64,000 nucleotides of DNA from Anolis sagrei. Lineage: Eukaryota > Chordata > Lepidosauria > Squamata > Anolidae. Below are positions 11,080 through 21,999 of the stretch, piece by piece. Below the pieces are notes generated by a model. That model saw only the letters and a program-made list of their open reading frames with translations, did not search any database and had not been told where the DNA came from. Location: NCBI RefSeq assembly GCF_037176765.1, contig NC_090022.1, positions 179,916,117 to 179,980,116 on the forward strand, read 5' to 3'. Both the position numbers and the translations under genes were made by a program. The number at the start of each line of letters is the position of its first letter. The first letter of the stretch is position 1.

Positions 11080-11290
11080 TGTCTCTTCGCCTTTTTCTGC
11101 CGAAGCGGTACCTATTTAGTTACTCACATGTGCATGTTTTCAAACTGCTAGGTTGGCAAGAACTGGAGCTAACAGATGGAAGCTCATCCCCTCTCGCGGA
11201 TTTGAACTGCCGACTTTTAGTTTAGCTAACCTTCAGGTCAGCAGTTCAGCAGTACAAGAGTTTAACCCATTGTGCCACTCGGTTCTCAGT
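11080..11290 (-). mobile_element. Sauria-type SINE, partial
   Basis: The minus strand reads as a tRNA-like head (CGAGTGGCACAATGGGTTAA), then GCCAACCTAGCAGTTTGAAA, ACATGCACATGTGAGTAACT and GGTACCGCTTCGGC. This is the body of the squamate Sauria SINE as I know it. The BovB-like tail is missing. Confidence 0.7.
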
Positions 11291-11344
11291 GTTTATGTTC
11301 TTAGTGGTATAAACACTGAGAACTGGAAAGCCCTGGCCCCTGGG

Positions 11345-11530
11345 TGTTGTAACTAGAGGTCAGCGATTACCAACAGTGCTATGCACTTTGAAGAGGCATG
11401 AATAGAAGGAGAAAGGGAGAAACGTGCCAAGAGGAAGGCACATCAAGCCCTTGTTGGGGCCACCTTCCATGTGGAAATCTATGTCCTCATTGTGAAAGAC
11501 CATGCAGATCCAGTAATTCACTGACAAGAT
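11345..11530 (+). mobile_element. LINE 3-prime fragment (family C, zinc-finger tail)
   Basis: The text GAGAAACGTGCCAAGAGGAA and a decayed coding end match the better copy at 52,672-52,935. There the frame shows a C2H2-like CPHCGRRCRSRIGLHSHLRT. It looks like the 3-prime coding end of a non-LTR LINE. Confidence 0.5.
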
Positions 11531-11534
11531 TCTT

Positions 11535-12235
11535 CCCTTTATTTATTTATCTATCATGTCAGGAGCAAACCAAACAGTTGTATTGCATTTTTAACAAACA
11601 AACATACATACAAACAAAACACAAAGTTTGCAAGCTTGGTAGTTGATTAAATGTCCTTTGACCAGTAGCTGGCCACTTGGAGTGCCTCTGGTGTTACTAT
11701 AAGAAGGTCCTCCATTGTGCATGTAGCAGGGCTCAGGTTGCATTGCAGCAGATGGTCTTTAGTTTGCTCTGTTCACACTCGCATGTCGTGGATTCCACTT
11801 TGTAGCTCCATTTCTTAAGGTTGACTCTGCATCTCGTGGTGCCAGAGCGCAGTCTGTTCAGCGCCTTCCAAGTCGCCCAGTTTTCTGTGTGCCCAGGGGG
11901 GAGTCTCTCATTTGGTATCACCCATGGATTGAGGTTCTGCGTTTGAGCCTGCCACGTTTGGACTCTTGCTTGCTGAGGTGTTCCAGAGAGTGTCTCTGTA
12001 GATCTTAGAAAACTATTTCTTATTTTAAGTCATTGAAATGCTGGCTGATACCCAAACAGAGGATGAGCTGGGGATGTCACTGCCTTGGTCCTTTCACTAT
12101 TGGTTGCTACCTCCCTGTGAATGTCAGATGGTGCAATATTGGCTAAACAGTGTAATTTCTTCAGTGGTGTAGGGCGCAGGCACCTTGCAAGACAATGATA
12201 TTTAGCCATAAGGGATTGCCCTGGTTGATGACGCC
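11535..12235 (-). mobile_element. LINE family A 3-prime region, minus strand
   Basis: The minus strand repeats the C-terminal text of the 8.0-9.25 kb LINE (ALNRLRSGTTRCRVNLKKWS and YKVESTTCECEQSK). The 3-prime terminus, at the left on the plus strand, reads GCTCCTGACATGATAAATA when inverted, which matches the tail of the tRNA-derived SINEs in this window. Confidence 0.65.
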
Positions 12236-12296
12236 CTGATAAATCAACAAAATATTTGGATGCTTCAAAGCTAGCAATACTATAATGTATATAAAC

Positions 12297-12431
12297 CAGT
12301 GGTTCTCAGCCTGGGGTCCCCAGATGTTTTTGTCCTTCAACTCCCAGAAATCCTAACAGCTGGTAAACTGGCTGGGATTTCTGGGAGTTGTAGGCCAAAA
12401 ACATCTGGGGACCCCAGGTTGAGAACCACTG
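12297..12431. mobile_element. hAT-type MITE (CAGTGGTTCTCA ends)
   Basis: A 135-bp palindromic element opening CAGTGGTTCTCAGCCTGGGG and closing with its inverse GGTTGAGAACCACTG. The arms are nearly complementary through CTCCCAGAAATCCTAACAGC. Flanks ATATAAAC and ATGTAGAC match at 6 of 8 positions, consistent with an aged 8-bp hAT duplication. Copies also lie at 40.05, 40.93, 47.29 and 47.45 kb. Confidence 0.8.
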
Positions 12432-12737
12432 ATGTAGACAATGAATTCCCCCATTCCTGTAGGGTTCTCCAGAGCCTACCTAGGCATATGTGTACCATGA
12501 GATGGATAGACAAGAACTGAGCATATATACATAGTCAAGGATACATGAACCATAACATGTTCAGCTTCCTGGCTTAAACCCTGGAATCCCTAGTGAACTG
12601 ATGAATTTGAATATTCCAACACAATATGATTAATTATGGAGACATTAAGGTTGAAATTGACATTTCTAAATCATGCCAGTACTAGACCACAAGTTATGCT
12701 GCTATCTTTGTGCCTCGACTGAGCCATTTATTTGCAG

Positions 12738-12961
12738 AAATCAGATGAAAAGGCTGTTAGCTATGCACAGGAGTACATTCATAAGGAAGAGATAGATAAA
12801 ATATGGCCCTCTCGTTTAGTTCCAGTACACCTGCCATCATCTTTAAACATGGACATACTAGCTGGAGCTGATGGAAAAGAAGAATCCTATGACCTTGGAG
12901 AACCGGAGATTGGCCAGCCCACGCTGAGGATCAACCAAGTCCCGTGTCTGAAGAAGAAGAG
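12738..12961 (+). CDS. Candidate internal exon of an unidentified host gene
   Basis: A 224-base open segment has a good acceptor before it (TTTATTTGCAG) and a donor after it (AAGAG|GTAATAGG). The acceptor sits behind a pyrimidine-rich stretch. The reading phase is 0 at the start, with two bases left over at the end. The 74 codons give a hydrophilic, charged peptide starting KSDEKAVSYAQEYIHKEEID, with WPSRLVPVHLPSSLNMDILA near the middle and a lysine-rich end. No stop occurs in this frame and no repeat family that I know covers it. I do not recognise the protein. It could be a real exon of a plus-strand gene that starts or ends outside the window, an old pseudogene piece, or chance. The first two are somewhat more likely because composition and splice borders agree. 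Confidence 0.4.
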
Positions 12962-13620
12962 GTAATAGGTTATTCTCACCTATGAAAAGCAGGGAGGACA
13001 TGGAGTAACGGACACCATGCCCTATGAGACAGGATGCGTCTTGGGGAAGCAATGCATTTGCAAAGGGAAATGACTGCAGCTGTGGCTACAGGGGGGGAAA
13101 GCGCAGCTGCCATACCACAGGATTTTCCAAGCATTAGTCACCCTCTGAGTCCGTCTTTGGCATATTTGTGAATGATGTGCAGTTTCTTGGCTCTTTAACT
13201 CCTTGTGTGTGTGTGTTGATCTAACTTTCAGTTTTACTATCCTTACTGCAGTGGTGTTGTTCATTAGGAAAAGCAGGCCCGTCTTTGATTAATAGCCCCA
13301 AGTCTCTTCCACAAGGCTAAGCAAACAAATAATCTACCTCTACCATCAGAACTTGTCTACTTTGAGGTTATGAAATATATCCAATATAAGTAACCGAGTG
13401 AGCCATTGTTATAAGTGTGTACCTGTCTGACAGTGTCTGTTTTCTGAATTGAAACCCCATATTTCCATTACAAAGTTTAAGAGATGTACAAAGGACTCTA
13501 GTCCATGAAGACTTGAGTGAGACAACAAAACTTGAATTATACTATTGGTTGTTGTTTCTGATGCTTATTTTATTGTTGTTACAATGTTGTTTATGTTGTT
13601 TTTTATATTGATTATTGCAT
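12962..13620. other. No recognisable feature
   Basis: No gene or known repeat seen. If the preceding exon is real, this is intron. Confidence 0.45.
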
Positions 13621-13624
13621 TTTG

Positions 13625-14190
13625 TACATTTGTACTTTGAGATCTTCCGGGGAGGCCCTGTTCTCGATCCCACCTGCAACACAGGCACGGCTGGCGGGGA
13701 CGAGAGACAGGGCCTTCTCGGTGGTGGCCCCTCAGCTGTGGAACGCCCTTTCCACGGACATTAGATTGGCTCCGTCATTGATGTTATTCCAGAGAAAAGT
13801 GAAAACCTAGTTATTTGAACAGGCGTTTGAATAGGCAGTGCAATGAATTCAGGAAATGGAACTACAATTGACGAGTTTGAATCATGATTCTAGTTATGAG
13901 ACGCCACTTGAATGTTTACTACTGTTAAATTGTTTAGTCTGCTTCTGTGTTAATTGTTTTTAAGTACCTTGTTGATGCCGCATTGAATTTTTGCTTTGAT
14001 TGTTTTGCCTTGTTTTTGCTTGATTGTTGTTAACCGCTATGAGTCGCCTTAGGGCTGAGAATAGCGGTATACAAATGAAGTAAATAAATAAGTAAATAAA
14101 TGTTTTAACTGTCAACTGGGCTTGGCCCCATGTAAGCCGCCCCAAGTCCTTGGGAGATGGAGACGGGGTATAAAAATTAAGTTGTTATTA
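13625..14190 (+). mobile_element. L2-clade LINE 3-prime ends, two joined pieces
   Basis: The coding text LRSSGEALFSIPPATQARLA and RAFSVVAPQLWNALSTDIRL marks the L2-type C-terminus. A 3-prime untranslated region with AACCGCTATGAGTCGCC and an AAGTAAATAAATA tail ends near 14,100. A second short 3-prime stub (TGTAAGCCGCCCCAAGTCC ... ATTATTATT) follows directly. Confidence 0.65.
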
Positions 14191-14194
14191 TTAT

Positions 14195-14624
14195 TTGAAA
14201 CACAACAGGATGAGTCCACAGCAAACAAGATCACTCTGTTGGCCGTTGAATTGGATCACACGTCGGACACTTCCCAAGTGTCTAGGACTGTGTGATGTAT
14301 CGGCGAATAATGCGTGCAGATCCCAGTAAGGTGGCCTTTTGCAGCTGGCAGATGGTAATCTTGTCAGCGGCGATAGTGTTTAAGTGCAGGCCAAGGTCTT
14401 TAGGCACTGCACCCAGTGTGCCGATCACTACTGGGACCACCTTGACTGGCTTGTGCAAGAGTCTTTGCAGTTCTTTAAATCCTCATATCATTTTCCAGTT
14501 GTTTCTCTTCAATCCTGCTGTCTCCTGGGATTGCAACATTGACGATCCATACTTTGTTTTTTAACACGACCGTGAGGTCAGGAGTATTGTGCTCCAAAAC
14601 TCTTATCAGTCTGAATTTGGAAGC

Positions 14625-14625
<1 letters not shown>
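14195..14625 (-). mobile_element. LINE family B 3-prime region, copy 1
   Basis: Inverted, this reads as the C-terminal end of a non-LTR ORF (PVVIGTLGAV style, then LQKATLLGSARIIRRYITQS and a stop). A 3-prime region follows with CTGTTGTGTTTCAAATAATA. The same family is at 14,680-15,090 and at 56.0-56.3 kb. The clade is not assigned. Confidence 0.6.

Positions 14626-14670
<45 letters not shown>
14626..14670. repeat. (ATT)n microsatellite
   Basis: About fifteen ATT units. On the minus strand this is AAT, the natural tail of the LINE family B copy that follows at 14,680-15,090. Confidence 0.85.
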
Positions 14671-14671
<1 letters not shown>

Positions 14672-14679
14672 TGACACAA

Positions 14680-15090
14680 AAGCACAGTATGTCACAGCAA
14701 ACGAGATCTATATGCTGGATTTCAATCACAAGTCGAACACTTCTAGGACTGTGTGATGTATTTTCGAATGATGCGCGCAGATCCAAGTAAGGTGGCCTTT
14801 TGCAATTGACAGATTGTTATTTTATCGATGTGTATTGTTTCCAGATGCTGGCTGAGATCTTTTGGCACGGCACCAAGTGTGCCGATGACCACTGGGACCA
14901 CTTGTACTGGTTTATGCCAGAGACTTTGCAGTTAGATTTTGAGGTCTTGATAGTGGCTGAGTTTTTCCTATTGTTTTTCCTCAATGAGACTGTCACCTGG
15001 TATGGCGACATCAATAATCCAGACTTTTCTTTTCCACAATCGTGATGTCTGGTGTATTGTGTTCCAAAACTTTGTCAGTCTGGATTCGAA
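14680..15090 (-). mobile_element. LINE family B 3-prime region, copy 2
   Basis: A second minus-strand copy of family B, with GTGTGATGTATTTTCGAATG matching GTGTGATGTATCGGCGAATA in copy 1, then GGCACGGCACCAAGTGTGCC. The two copies are diverged, so they are separate insertions or an old duplication. Confidence 0.6.
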
Positions 15091-15114
15091 ATAATAATAA
15101 TAATAATAATAATA

Positions 15115-15146
<32 letters not shown>
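15091..15146. repeat. (AAT)n joined to (ATT)n
   Basis: About seven AAT units turn into about nine ATT units, making a perfect short inverted repeat. This suggests two microsatellite tails meeting head to head. Confidence 0.8.
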
Positions 15147-16647
15147 GAAACAATGCAACCTCCACTTAGCTTCCAGTAAGTATTGACTTCTGATTGCAGG
15201 AAAGAATTCAGAAAAGTTCCTTTTTTGGATTACAAATCCCTAGGAGTGTCTGGTGGGGCAGCAAATCCAATCCAGGTTTTCGTTGAGGCTTTCAACAAGA
15301 TATTTTGGGTTGCTGAACATATTCTGAGGGTAGATTTTAGGACCTTTGGTAGTTCCTACACTGATCCATGCCACTGACATGGAAGCCATCATCCACTGCT
15401 GTAGCTCCCAGAATCCTCCAACTAGCAAGCCCAGTTGCCAGGCTTGAAAGGTGAATTGTGTGAGCTGGGGACCAAAAATGTATGCTCCTGAAATACTGGG
15501 AAGTGATATAATAGCCAGAAGAAAATGTGTTTATAAACAGCTTTACTAGCACCCTGCATTGAAGATGTATGACAATCATATATTTCCTCCTGCACATAAG
15601 CAAGAGTATTTGGAAAGTCTTCTAACGCTGCTGGTGAGGCGTCAGTTGGCAAGTCTGCTGTGCCCTGGTTGCCAGAGACAATATGACATAGTTGCTGCGG
15701 AAACACCCGCTCGAATTAGCACCGCCACAGCTGCCCAAATATGTGGGACTGGGGAAACCACGTCAATTCACCAGTGACTAAACACATTTCTCAAACTATT
15801 CGATTATTCCCCAAGACGAAAGGGTAGCAATGCCATTGAGTCAGACAACATGCCTGTGTTTACTTTCAAAGTGTCCCGAAATGTTTATTTACTATGGTAT
15901 AAAATCTAATTTTAATATTGAAACATGACAGATGATCATCATATTGGGATTCAATTTATCTGCCATTGTCTTTCAGTAAGTTGGTTAAACTTTTGAACAT
16001 AAAATCAAGATCAGGATGATGGATGAGAAGAGTAGGATAGCCTGGGATGGATGAGAATGAGTCTGTGTGTGTTTGTGTGTGTGGGTTCCCCCCCCCCCCC
16101 CATTTCACCATTGCCAGATACAACAATGCAAGGAAGTATACTGTCATATATGTCTCTGTGTTTTATAGCACCGCTACATCATACAATCGAGGATTTTATT
16201 GATACCAAGATTTTGAAATAACCCAAACGTATACGTCAAAGGAATCAAAATGTATGCCTGCTTATGAAAAAGTTATTATTCTAAGGCTTTGGTTTGTATA
16301 AAGAATATGGATTCAGTGACGTAATGGTACCACGAAGCCAAATATAACAAGAAATCAGAATGTTCTTCTCACTCCCTGTTGCCACACTATCTTTATATAA
16401 TAATGATGATGATGAATACCATATGAACTATGAACTTGCCCCAGAAAGAATGCCTGATTTCATGTCAGTGATCAAAATTGTACAGCTCAAAGTGTGACCT
16501 AACTTCCCAAATATGGAAAATCTCCGAAAAACCAAAACAAGAATGCAAGCGGTTTGAAATGACCTGATGTTTTAAAATATGGAATGTAGGTGCTCCCAAT
16601 TCTGACTGTTACCCAGGAAAGAGAAAATAATAAATGGCGTGGCTGAA
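15147..16647. other. No gene seen; short C-run and TG-rich tract
   Basis: A stretch without familiar repeats. A TGTGTG and C12 tract lies at about 16,062-16,102. No exon that I can support. Confidence 0.45.
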
Positions 16648-17789
16648 TCTATATAAATAAATATGTAATGTTCGTTTGTGGGATTAACATAACTCAAAAG
16701 CCACTGGACAAATTGACACCAAATTTGGACACCATACACCTAATAACCCAATGTATGTCTTTCACTCAAAAACATTGATTTTGTCATTTGCGAGTTGTGG
16801 TTGCTGGGATTTATAGTTACCTACAATCAAAGAGCATTCTGAACTCCACCAATGATGGAACTGAACCAAACATGACATACAGGATTCCTGTGACCAACAG
16901 AAAACACTAGGTTTGGTGGGCATTGCCCTTGAGTTAGGGAGTTGTAGTTCACTCACATCCAGAGAGCACTGTGGACTCAAACAATTATAGCTCTGGACTA
17001 AACCTGGCACGAATATTCCATATGCCCAAATATGAACACAAATGGAGTTTGGGGAAAATAGACCTTGACATTTGGGAGTTGTAGTTGCTGGGATTTATAG
17101 TTCACCTACAATCAAAGAGCATTCTGAACTCCAATGATAGAATTGAACTAAAGATGACACACAGGACTCCCATGACCAACAGAAAACACTAGAAGAGTTT
17201 GGTGGCCATTGACCTACATCCAGAGAGCACTGTTAACTCAAACAATGATGGACCTGGACCAAACTTGGCACAAATATTCCATATGCCCAAATATGAACCC
17301 AGATGGAGTTTGGAGGAAATAGACATGACATTTGGGAGTTGTAGTTACTGGGATTTATAGTTCACCTACAATCAAAGAGCATTCTGAACCCCACAAACGA
17401 CAGAATTGGGGCAAATTTCCCACACAGAACCCCCACAACCAACAAAAAATACTTAAGGCCATCCAGTCCAACTCTCTTCACCAGGACAAGAAAATGTAAT
17501 CAAAACCCTCCTGACGAAGAGCCATCCAGCCATAGATATAGATATATATGATTCACACACACAAAGATATAATATCATAGATTTGAAAGGGACCCCTAAA
17601 GAAGGACAATGATATGTTGCATATTCCAGAGTAGGCAAACCAGACACTCTCCAAACCAACACTAACAAAGAAACAGCAAGAAATACTGTTTACCCTCAAG
17701 CATAAAGAAATTACATAGATTACAAACCATTACTTTATTTTCCAGATCACCAAACTGAGCCACAGCAACTCGTGGCAGGGGACGGCTAG
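16648..17789 (+). mobile_element. Non-autonomous Helitron
   Basis: The element starts with TCTATATAAATAAATATGTA directly after an A and ends in CTAG directly before a T, the Helitron insertion rule. A small hairpin precedes the end (GCCAC ... GTGGC around 17,758-17,776). The body holds direct repeats of about 290 bp built from TGGGAGTTGTAGTTGCTGGG and ACCTACAATCAAAGAGCATT. There is no Rep/helicase frame. Part of the body also occurs in a hAT family (23.7 and 63 kb). Confidence 0.85.
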
Positions 17790-18194
17790 TATTTCATAAT
17801 AATGGAGAAATCGATGCCTGTGCTCTGCCCTGATCCTGGAAATGCCACTGAAAATACCTCCACTTCACTAGCAGAGCTAATATGGGAAGGTCACTTAAGT
17901 AATATTTTTAGCCAACATGTTCTGTTTAGCTGCAAATAGGTTGATTAGGTTACATTTGAAACCTCTTTTCAATCACTTAAACCCTGTCTTAAATAATATA
18001 TTGGAAGCTTCATTTACTATCATGCAAATAGATAAGCCAACGACAGGATGGAAAGAATATTTTCCCCATATTAAACTAGGATTACGGTCAGCACCCCACC
18101 ATCTATGGGCCTGGTCTGCATCTTGGGCTGGTGAAGTGGCTGAACACAGTCAGCCTTTCAAATTCCCTGCAAAGCCCCAATTTTAGTCTCATGT
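17790..18194. other. No recognisable feature
   Basis: About 400 bases with nothing I can name. The 89-codon open frame here has no supporting signal. Confidence 0.45.
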
Positions 18195-19110
18195 TTACTG
18201 GAGCCCCCAGTGGTGCAGCGGGTTAAATCGCTGAGCTGCTGAAGTTGCGAACTAAAATATTGGTGGCTCGAATCTGGGGAGTGGGGTGAGCTCCCACTGT
18301 TAGCCCCAGATTCTGCCAACCTAGCAATTGGAAAACATGCAAATGTGAGTAGATCAATAGGTACCACTTCTGCGGGAAGGTAACGGCACTCCATGCAGTC
18401 ATTTATTTATTTATTTATTTCGAACATTTTTACCCCGCCTTTCTCAACCCCTAGGGGGACTCAGGGCGGCTTCCAATTGGCAACAATTTGATGCTGCATC
18501 ATGAAATACAAACAGCAATCATAACAGATAAAAAACATAACATTAAAACATAAAAATTTAAAACAGTATACTTACATTCCATTGAGCTATTACCAGTCTG
18601 GTGGCTGTTTAACTAGCCATATATTATTGAGTACTCTGCTTAACTTATCCAAATCCACTTCCAAGCCATAGTCAAACATTATTAAGTGTCCTTAATCTAA
18701 TTGCCCGAAGGCCTGGTCCCACATCCACGTTTTAACATTCTTTCTAAAGTTAAGGAGAGATGATGATGACCTAAGTTCCCCGGGAAGTGAATTCCACAGG
18801 CGGGGGGCCACCACTGAGAAGGCCCAGTCCCTTGTCCCTGCCAAACATGTTTAAGACAGAGGCGGGGCCGAGAGCAGGGCCTCCCCAGAAGATCTTAAAC
18901 TCTGAGGTGGGATGTAGAAAGAGATACATTCGGACAGGTATGCTGGACCGGAGCCGTATAGCATTTTATAGGTTTTATAGCCTGTCACAAGACCTTGGAG
19001 GAGTCTATGGACAAAGCTGGCTCTTTGGCTTAGAAATGGAAATGAACACCAATCCCCAGAGTCGGACATGACTAGACTTAATAACAGGGGAAAACGTTTA
19101 CCGTTACCTT
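18195..19110 (+). mobile_element. Sauria SINE split by an L2 insertion
   Basis: The tRNA-like head and body run from GGAGCCCCCAGTGGTGCAGC to GGCACTCCATGCAGTCA (to about 18,403). The rest of the same SINE resumes at about 18,988 with AGACCTTGGAGGAGTCTATG and ends in the BovB-like tail CCCAGAGTCGGACATGACTA. The order and orientation fit one SINE broken by one later insertion. Confidence 0.75.
18405..18987 (-). mobile_element. L2-clade LINE 3-prime end inside the Sauria SINE
   Basis: On the plus strand it runs from the TTTATTTATTTATTTATTTC tail through CAACCCCTAGGGGGACTCAG to inverted coding text (CAGAGGCGGGGCCGAGAGCA). The minus strand gives YLSECISFYIPPQSLRSSGE, the L2-type C-terminal signature. 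It is 5-prime truncated. Confidence 0.75.
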
Positions 19111-19860
19111 ACTGGGTATCTATGGAAAATGGAAAGGATGAATAGGCTGGACATGGATTGAGGTGCTGCCTTCCATCCCAGTCAGATAACCCCCTGCCAT
19201 GAGCAAAGGTCTCATCAGCAGATACTCTGCCCAGGACTCTCTATCACCCAGATTTGATCTCTATAGGAAGTAGTGAACTGAGAATACTTCATGCCAATAA
19301 TGTTATTTTTCAAAGCCCCATAGAACTGATTCCTGACTGAGTTCAAACTGTATAGTACTGAGATTCTGCTCTCAAACGTCAAAGACCACCTGAGGACTGT
19401 GCCAAGGACTGTTTTAATCAATCGTATCTGTTCCTGGAATAGGAACTGAGCTCACTTAGATTCAGATGAGCTCATTCAGGTTTGATATTCCAACAGAGCA
19501 GGAAAAGTGACAGGCCCGCAGCAAACGGAACGTGACAGGGTCCATAGGGCTCCAGCATGATGTGTGATGCAAACAAATAGGGGAAAACGTGAATTAGTTT
19601 AGGCTGAAACCAGAGGACAAAAGTACACCTATAGGACATCTTCATCAATGTCATTTCTGACTTATGGCAACTGTCAGATGAACCCATCTCAGGATTTTGT
19701 TGGCAAGATTTGTTCAAAGATATATGTTGCCTTTCCCTTCCTCTGACTGAGAGTGTGAGTTGCCTAAGGTCACCAAGTAGCTTTCTATGGCCAAGCAGGG
19801 CATCGAACTCTGATCTCCCAAATTGCTATGTCACATTGGCTCTCCTACATGTCATCTTTG
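19111..19860. other. Mostly unrecognised; possible MIR-like core SINE piece
   Basis: At about 19,740-19,830 the text GAGAGTGTGAGTTGCCTAAG GTCACCAAGTAG and GGGCATCGAACTCTGATCTC resembles the MIR/CORE-SINE 3-prime half. A similar piece is near 62,770-62,880. The rest is not assigned. Confidence 0.35.
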
Positions 19861-19970
19861 GCCTCTTCTACACTGCCATATAATTCAGATCCACATTATC
19901 TGCTTTGAACCGGATTATATGACTCAACACTGCCATATAATCCAGTTCAAAGCAGTGTAGAAGGGGCCAT
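19861..19970. mobile_element. Short palindromic MITE
   Basis: A 110-bp hairpin from GGCCTCTTCTACACTGCC to CAGTGTAGAAGGGGCC. The arms are nearly perfect, meeting around CTGCTTTGAACCGGATTATA. It is a relative of the GGCCCTTCC family with TCTACACTGC arms. Confidence 0.75.
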
Positions 19971-20214
19971 AGCCATTCAGTTAGTTGTGCTTCAGTGCTC
20001 CCCACCCCGATGGCTTTTCAATCATTTTTAAGAGTCTCCTAACAGCTTTGGTGACAACAGACCAAACCAACACTGCAGTCTGCACCAATGACCTTACATT
20101 TCTCAGAGCAACTCTTTGGTTTTGAGCTGTACGGTGACATTTCAGACATCCCAGCCCTATGCCACACTATTACACTTTGGTGCTACTTTGCTCTTGCCTG
20201 ATATCTATGGGGAG

Positions 20215-20436
20215 TGAGTTCCAGAGCCAGGGGGGCCACCACAGAGAAAGCCCTCTCTCTCGTCCCCGCAAGTCGCACTTGAGATGTGGGTGGAAGCGAG
20301 AGAAGAGCCTTTAAACTGCTAGGTTGGTAGAAGCTGGGGCTAACAGTGGGGGCTCACCCTGCTCTCCGGATTCGAATAACTGAGCTTCGCAAGTTCAGCA
20401 GCTCAGCGATTTAGCCCACTGTGCTATTGGTGGCTC
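20215..20436 (-). mobile_element. L2 fragment followed by a Sauria SINE fragment
   Basis: 20,215-20,307 is a scrap of L2 C-terminal coding text (GCCACCACAGAGAAAGCCCT inverted). 20,308-20,436 is the inverted Sauria SINE head and body (AAACTGCTAGGTTGGTAGAA to CTATTGGTGGCTCC). Confidence 0.6.
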
Positions 20437-21680
20437 CTGAGATTGGTATAGCAAGTAGCATACAGTTGCAAGAGATCACCCAATTGCCTTACAGGTCTAG
20501 GAAAATAGCCAAAATGTATGTATTATGTGAAAAAAAGTCCATTATGAACATAGTGATTCTCAGAAAACCTTATAGGAAGGCTAGTTGGGAACAGCACAAA
20601 TAATGCACAGCTAGTCAGGAATTGTGCAAATAACTTTCCCCCAATAATTTTCTGATAAAAAAAGTATCTTATAAAACACAGAATATTAATGTGTATCAGT
20701 AAAAGATTATAGTGCCAATAAGGATCTCATATTTTACTGATCAAACTGAGTAGAGACTAGCAGTAGACAAAAAGTGTGCTTCGTCCATTTGTTTAAAGTA
20801 CCACATATGTTCTTGGTTACACCAGACAGAAGGTATTTCAAAACTTGTCTGGACAAAGTACAGCGAAGAAAAAAATATGCCATTGGGAACAAATGTGCCT
20901 GAGTTGTGGGGGATGGACTGAACTATTTCCCTTCCTCGGCCACCTTTCCCCTCAGGTCATTCCTAACTTTGATAGTTGTTTACACTAGGTAAGAACATTT
21001 CCCCCCTTCATCTGTTCCTGCAATTTCGCCTCTTAAACCTAAATTAATATCTTGTCCTCACACCTGATAGTTCTCTGTGACGGACAACATATATTCTGAA
21101 TTCTAACACTATTTGAACCAGGTCACATTCGTATTTAGTGTTACCTGTAAGATGATAGTAGCAAACTCTCATCTCACCTTTCCATCTAATTCCAAGGAAG
21201 GTTTCTTGGCACTAAATCAGTGTCTGTTGTCAGTAATGGGCTGGATCAGTGTGAGCAAACATGTTTAATCCAGACAAGACAGAGGTTAATCTGTTAGCAG
21301 AATTAATTTCCTAGCAGAGATCAGGTAAAATTACTACTTCTTCCATCTTTGTGATTTCCAACATTTGTTTCTCAAAAGCATCATCCATCACCTCTTGGTT
21401 GATGGCTTGTAATAAATTCTCATCACCGTATTGCATTTGTTTATTTCTCTATTTATTTTTCCCAAATGCATTCAAACCACTTCCATGGATTTCTGTATAA
21501 ATGAATTTGTGTTTAACAGATAAGGCTACTCCCTCTCCTTTGCTGCAATTCTTTCTGAATTGTAATATTCCAGTCATACTAGTTAACAACATTCTGACTA
21601 TGAAGTCATATATACCTTCCTATAGTGGGATGTCAAGTTCATCTTATTTGGTTCCCAAGTTCTGTGCTTTGATTTATAAA
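20437..21680. other. No recognisable feature
   Basis: I see no gene, RNA or named repeat in this stretch. Confidence 0.45.
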
Positions 21681-21999
21681 GCAGAAGTCCCCAAGTTAAA
21701 TACATCGGACTTACACATGACTCATGGATAAGAACAGGGGTGAAACAACAGGAAGTGAGAAAAATCCACTCCTCTTAGAAGAGTTATTATCATGGAGAAA
21801 AGGTGTCTCCACTGAAGCTTTCTCAGCAATCCTTATTTCCATGATAATTCAAAGTTTTCAAAATCTAGTTGTCACAGCAACAGAAAGTGAGGTGGAATCA
21901 TCTGAACAGGGTCACAAAGCAAAACAAGCATTATGGGTTTTTTAATCCTTCCCTATGCTATCCAAAACTAAACAAAAATAATTATTTTTGGAGGGAGTT

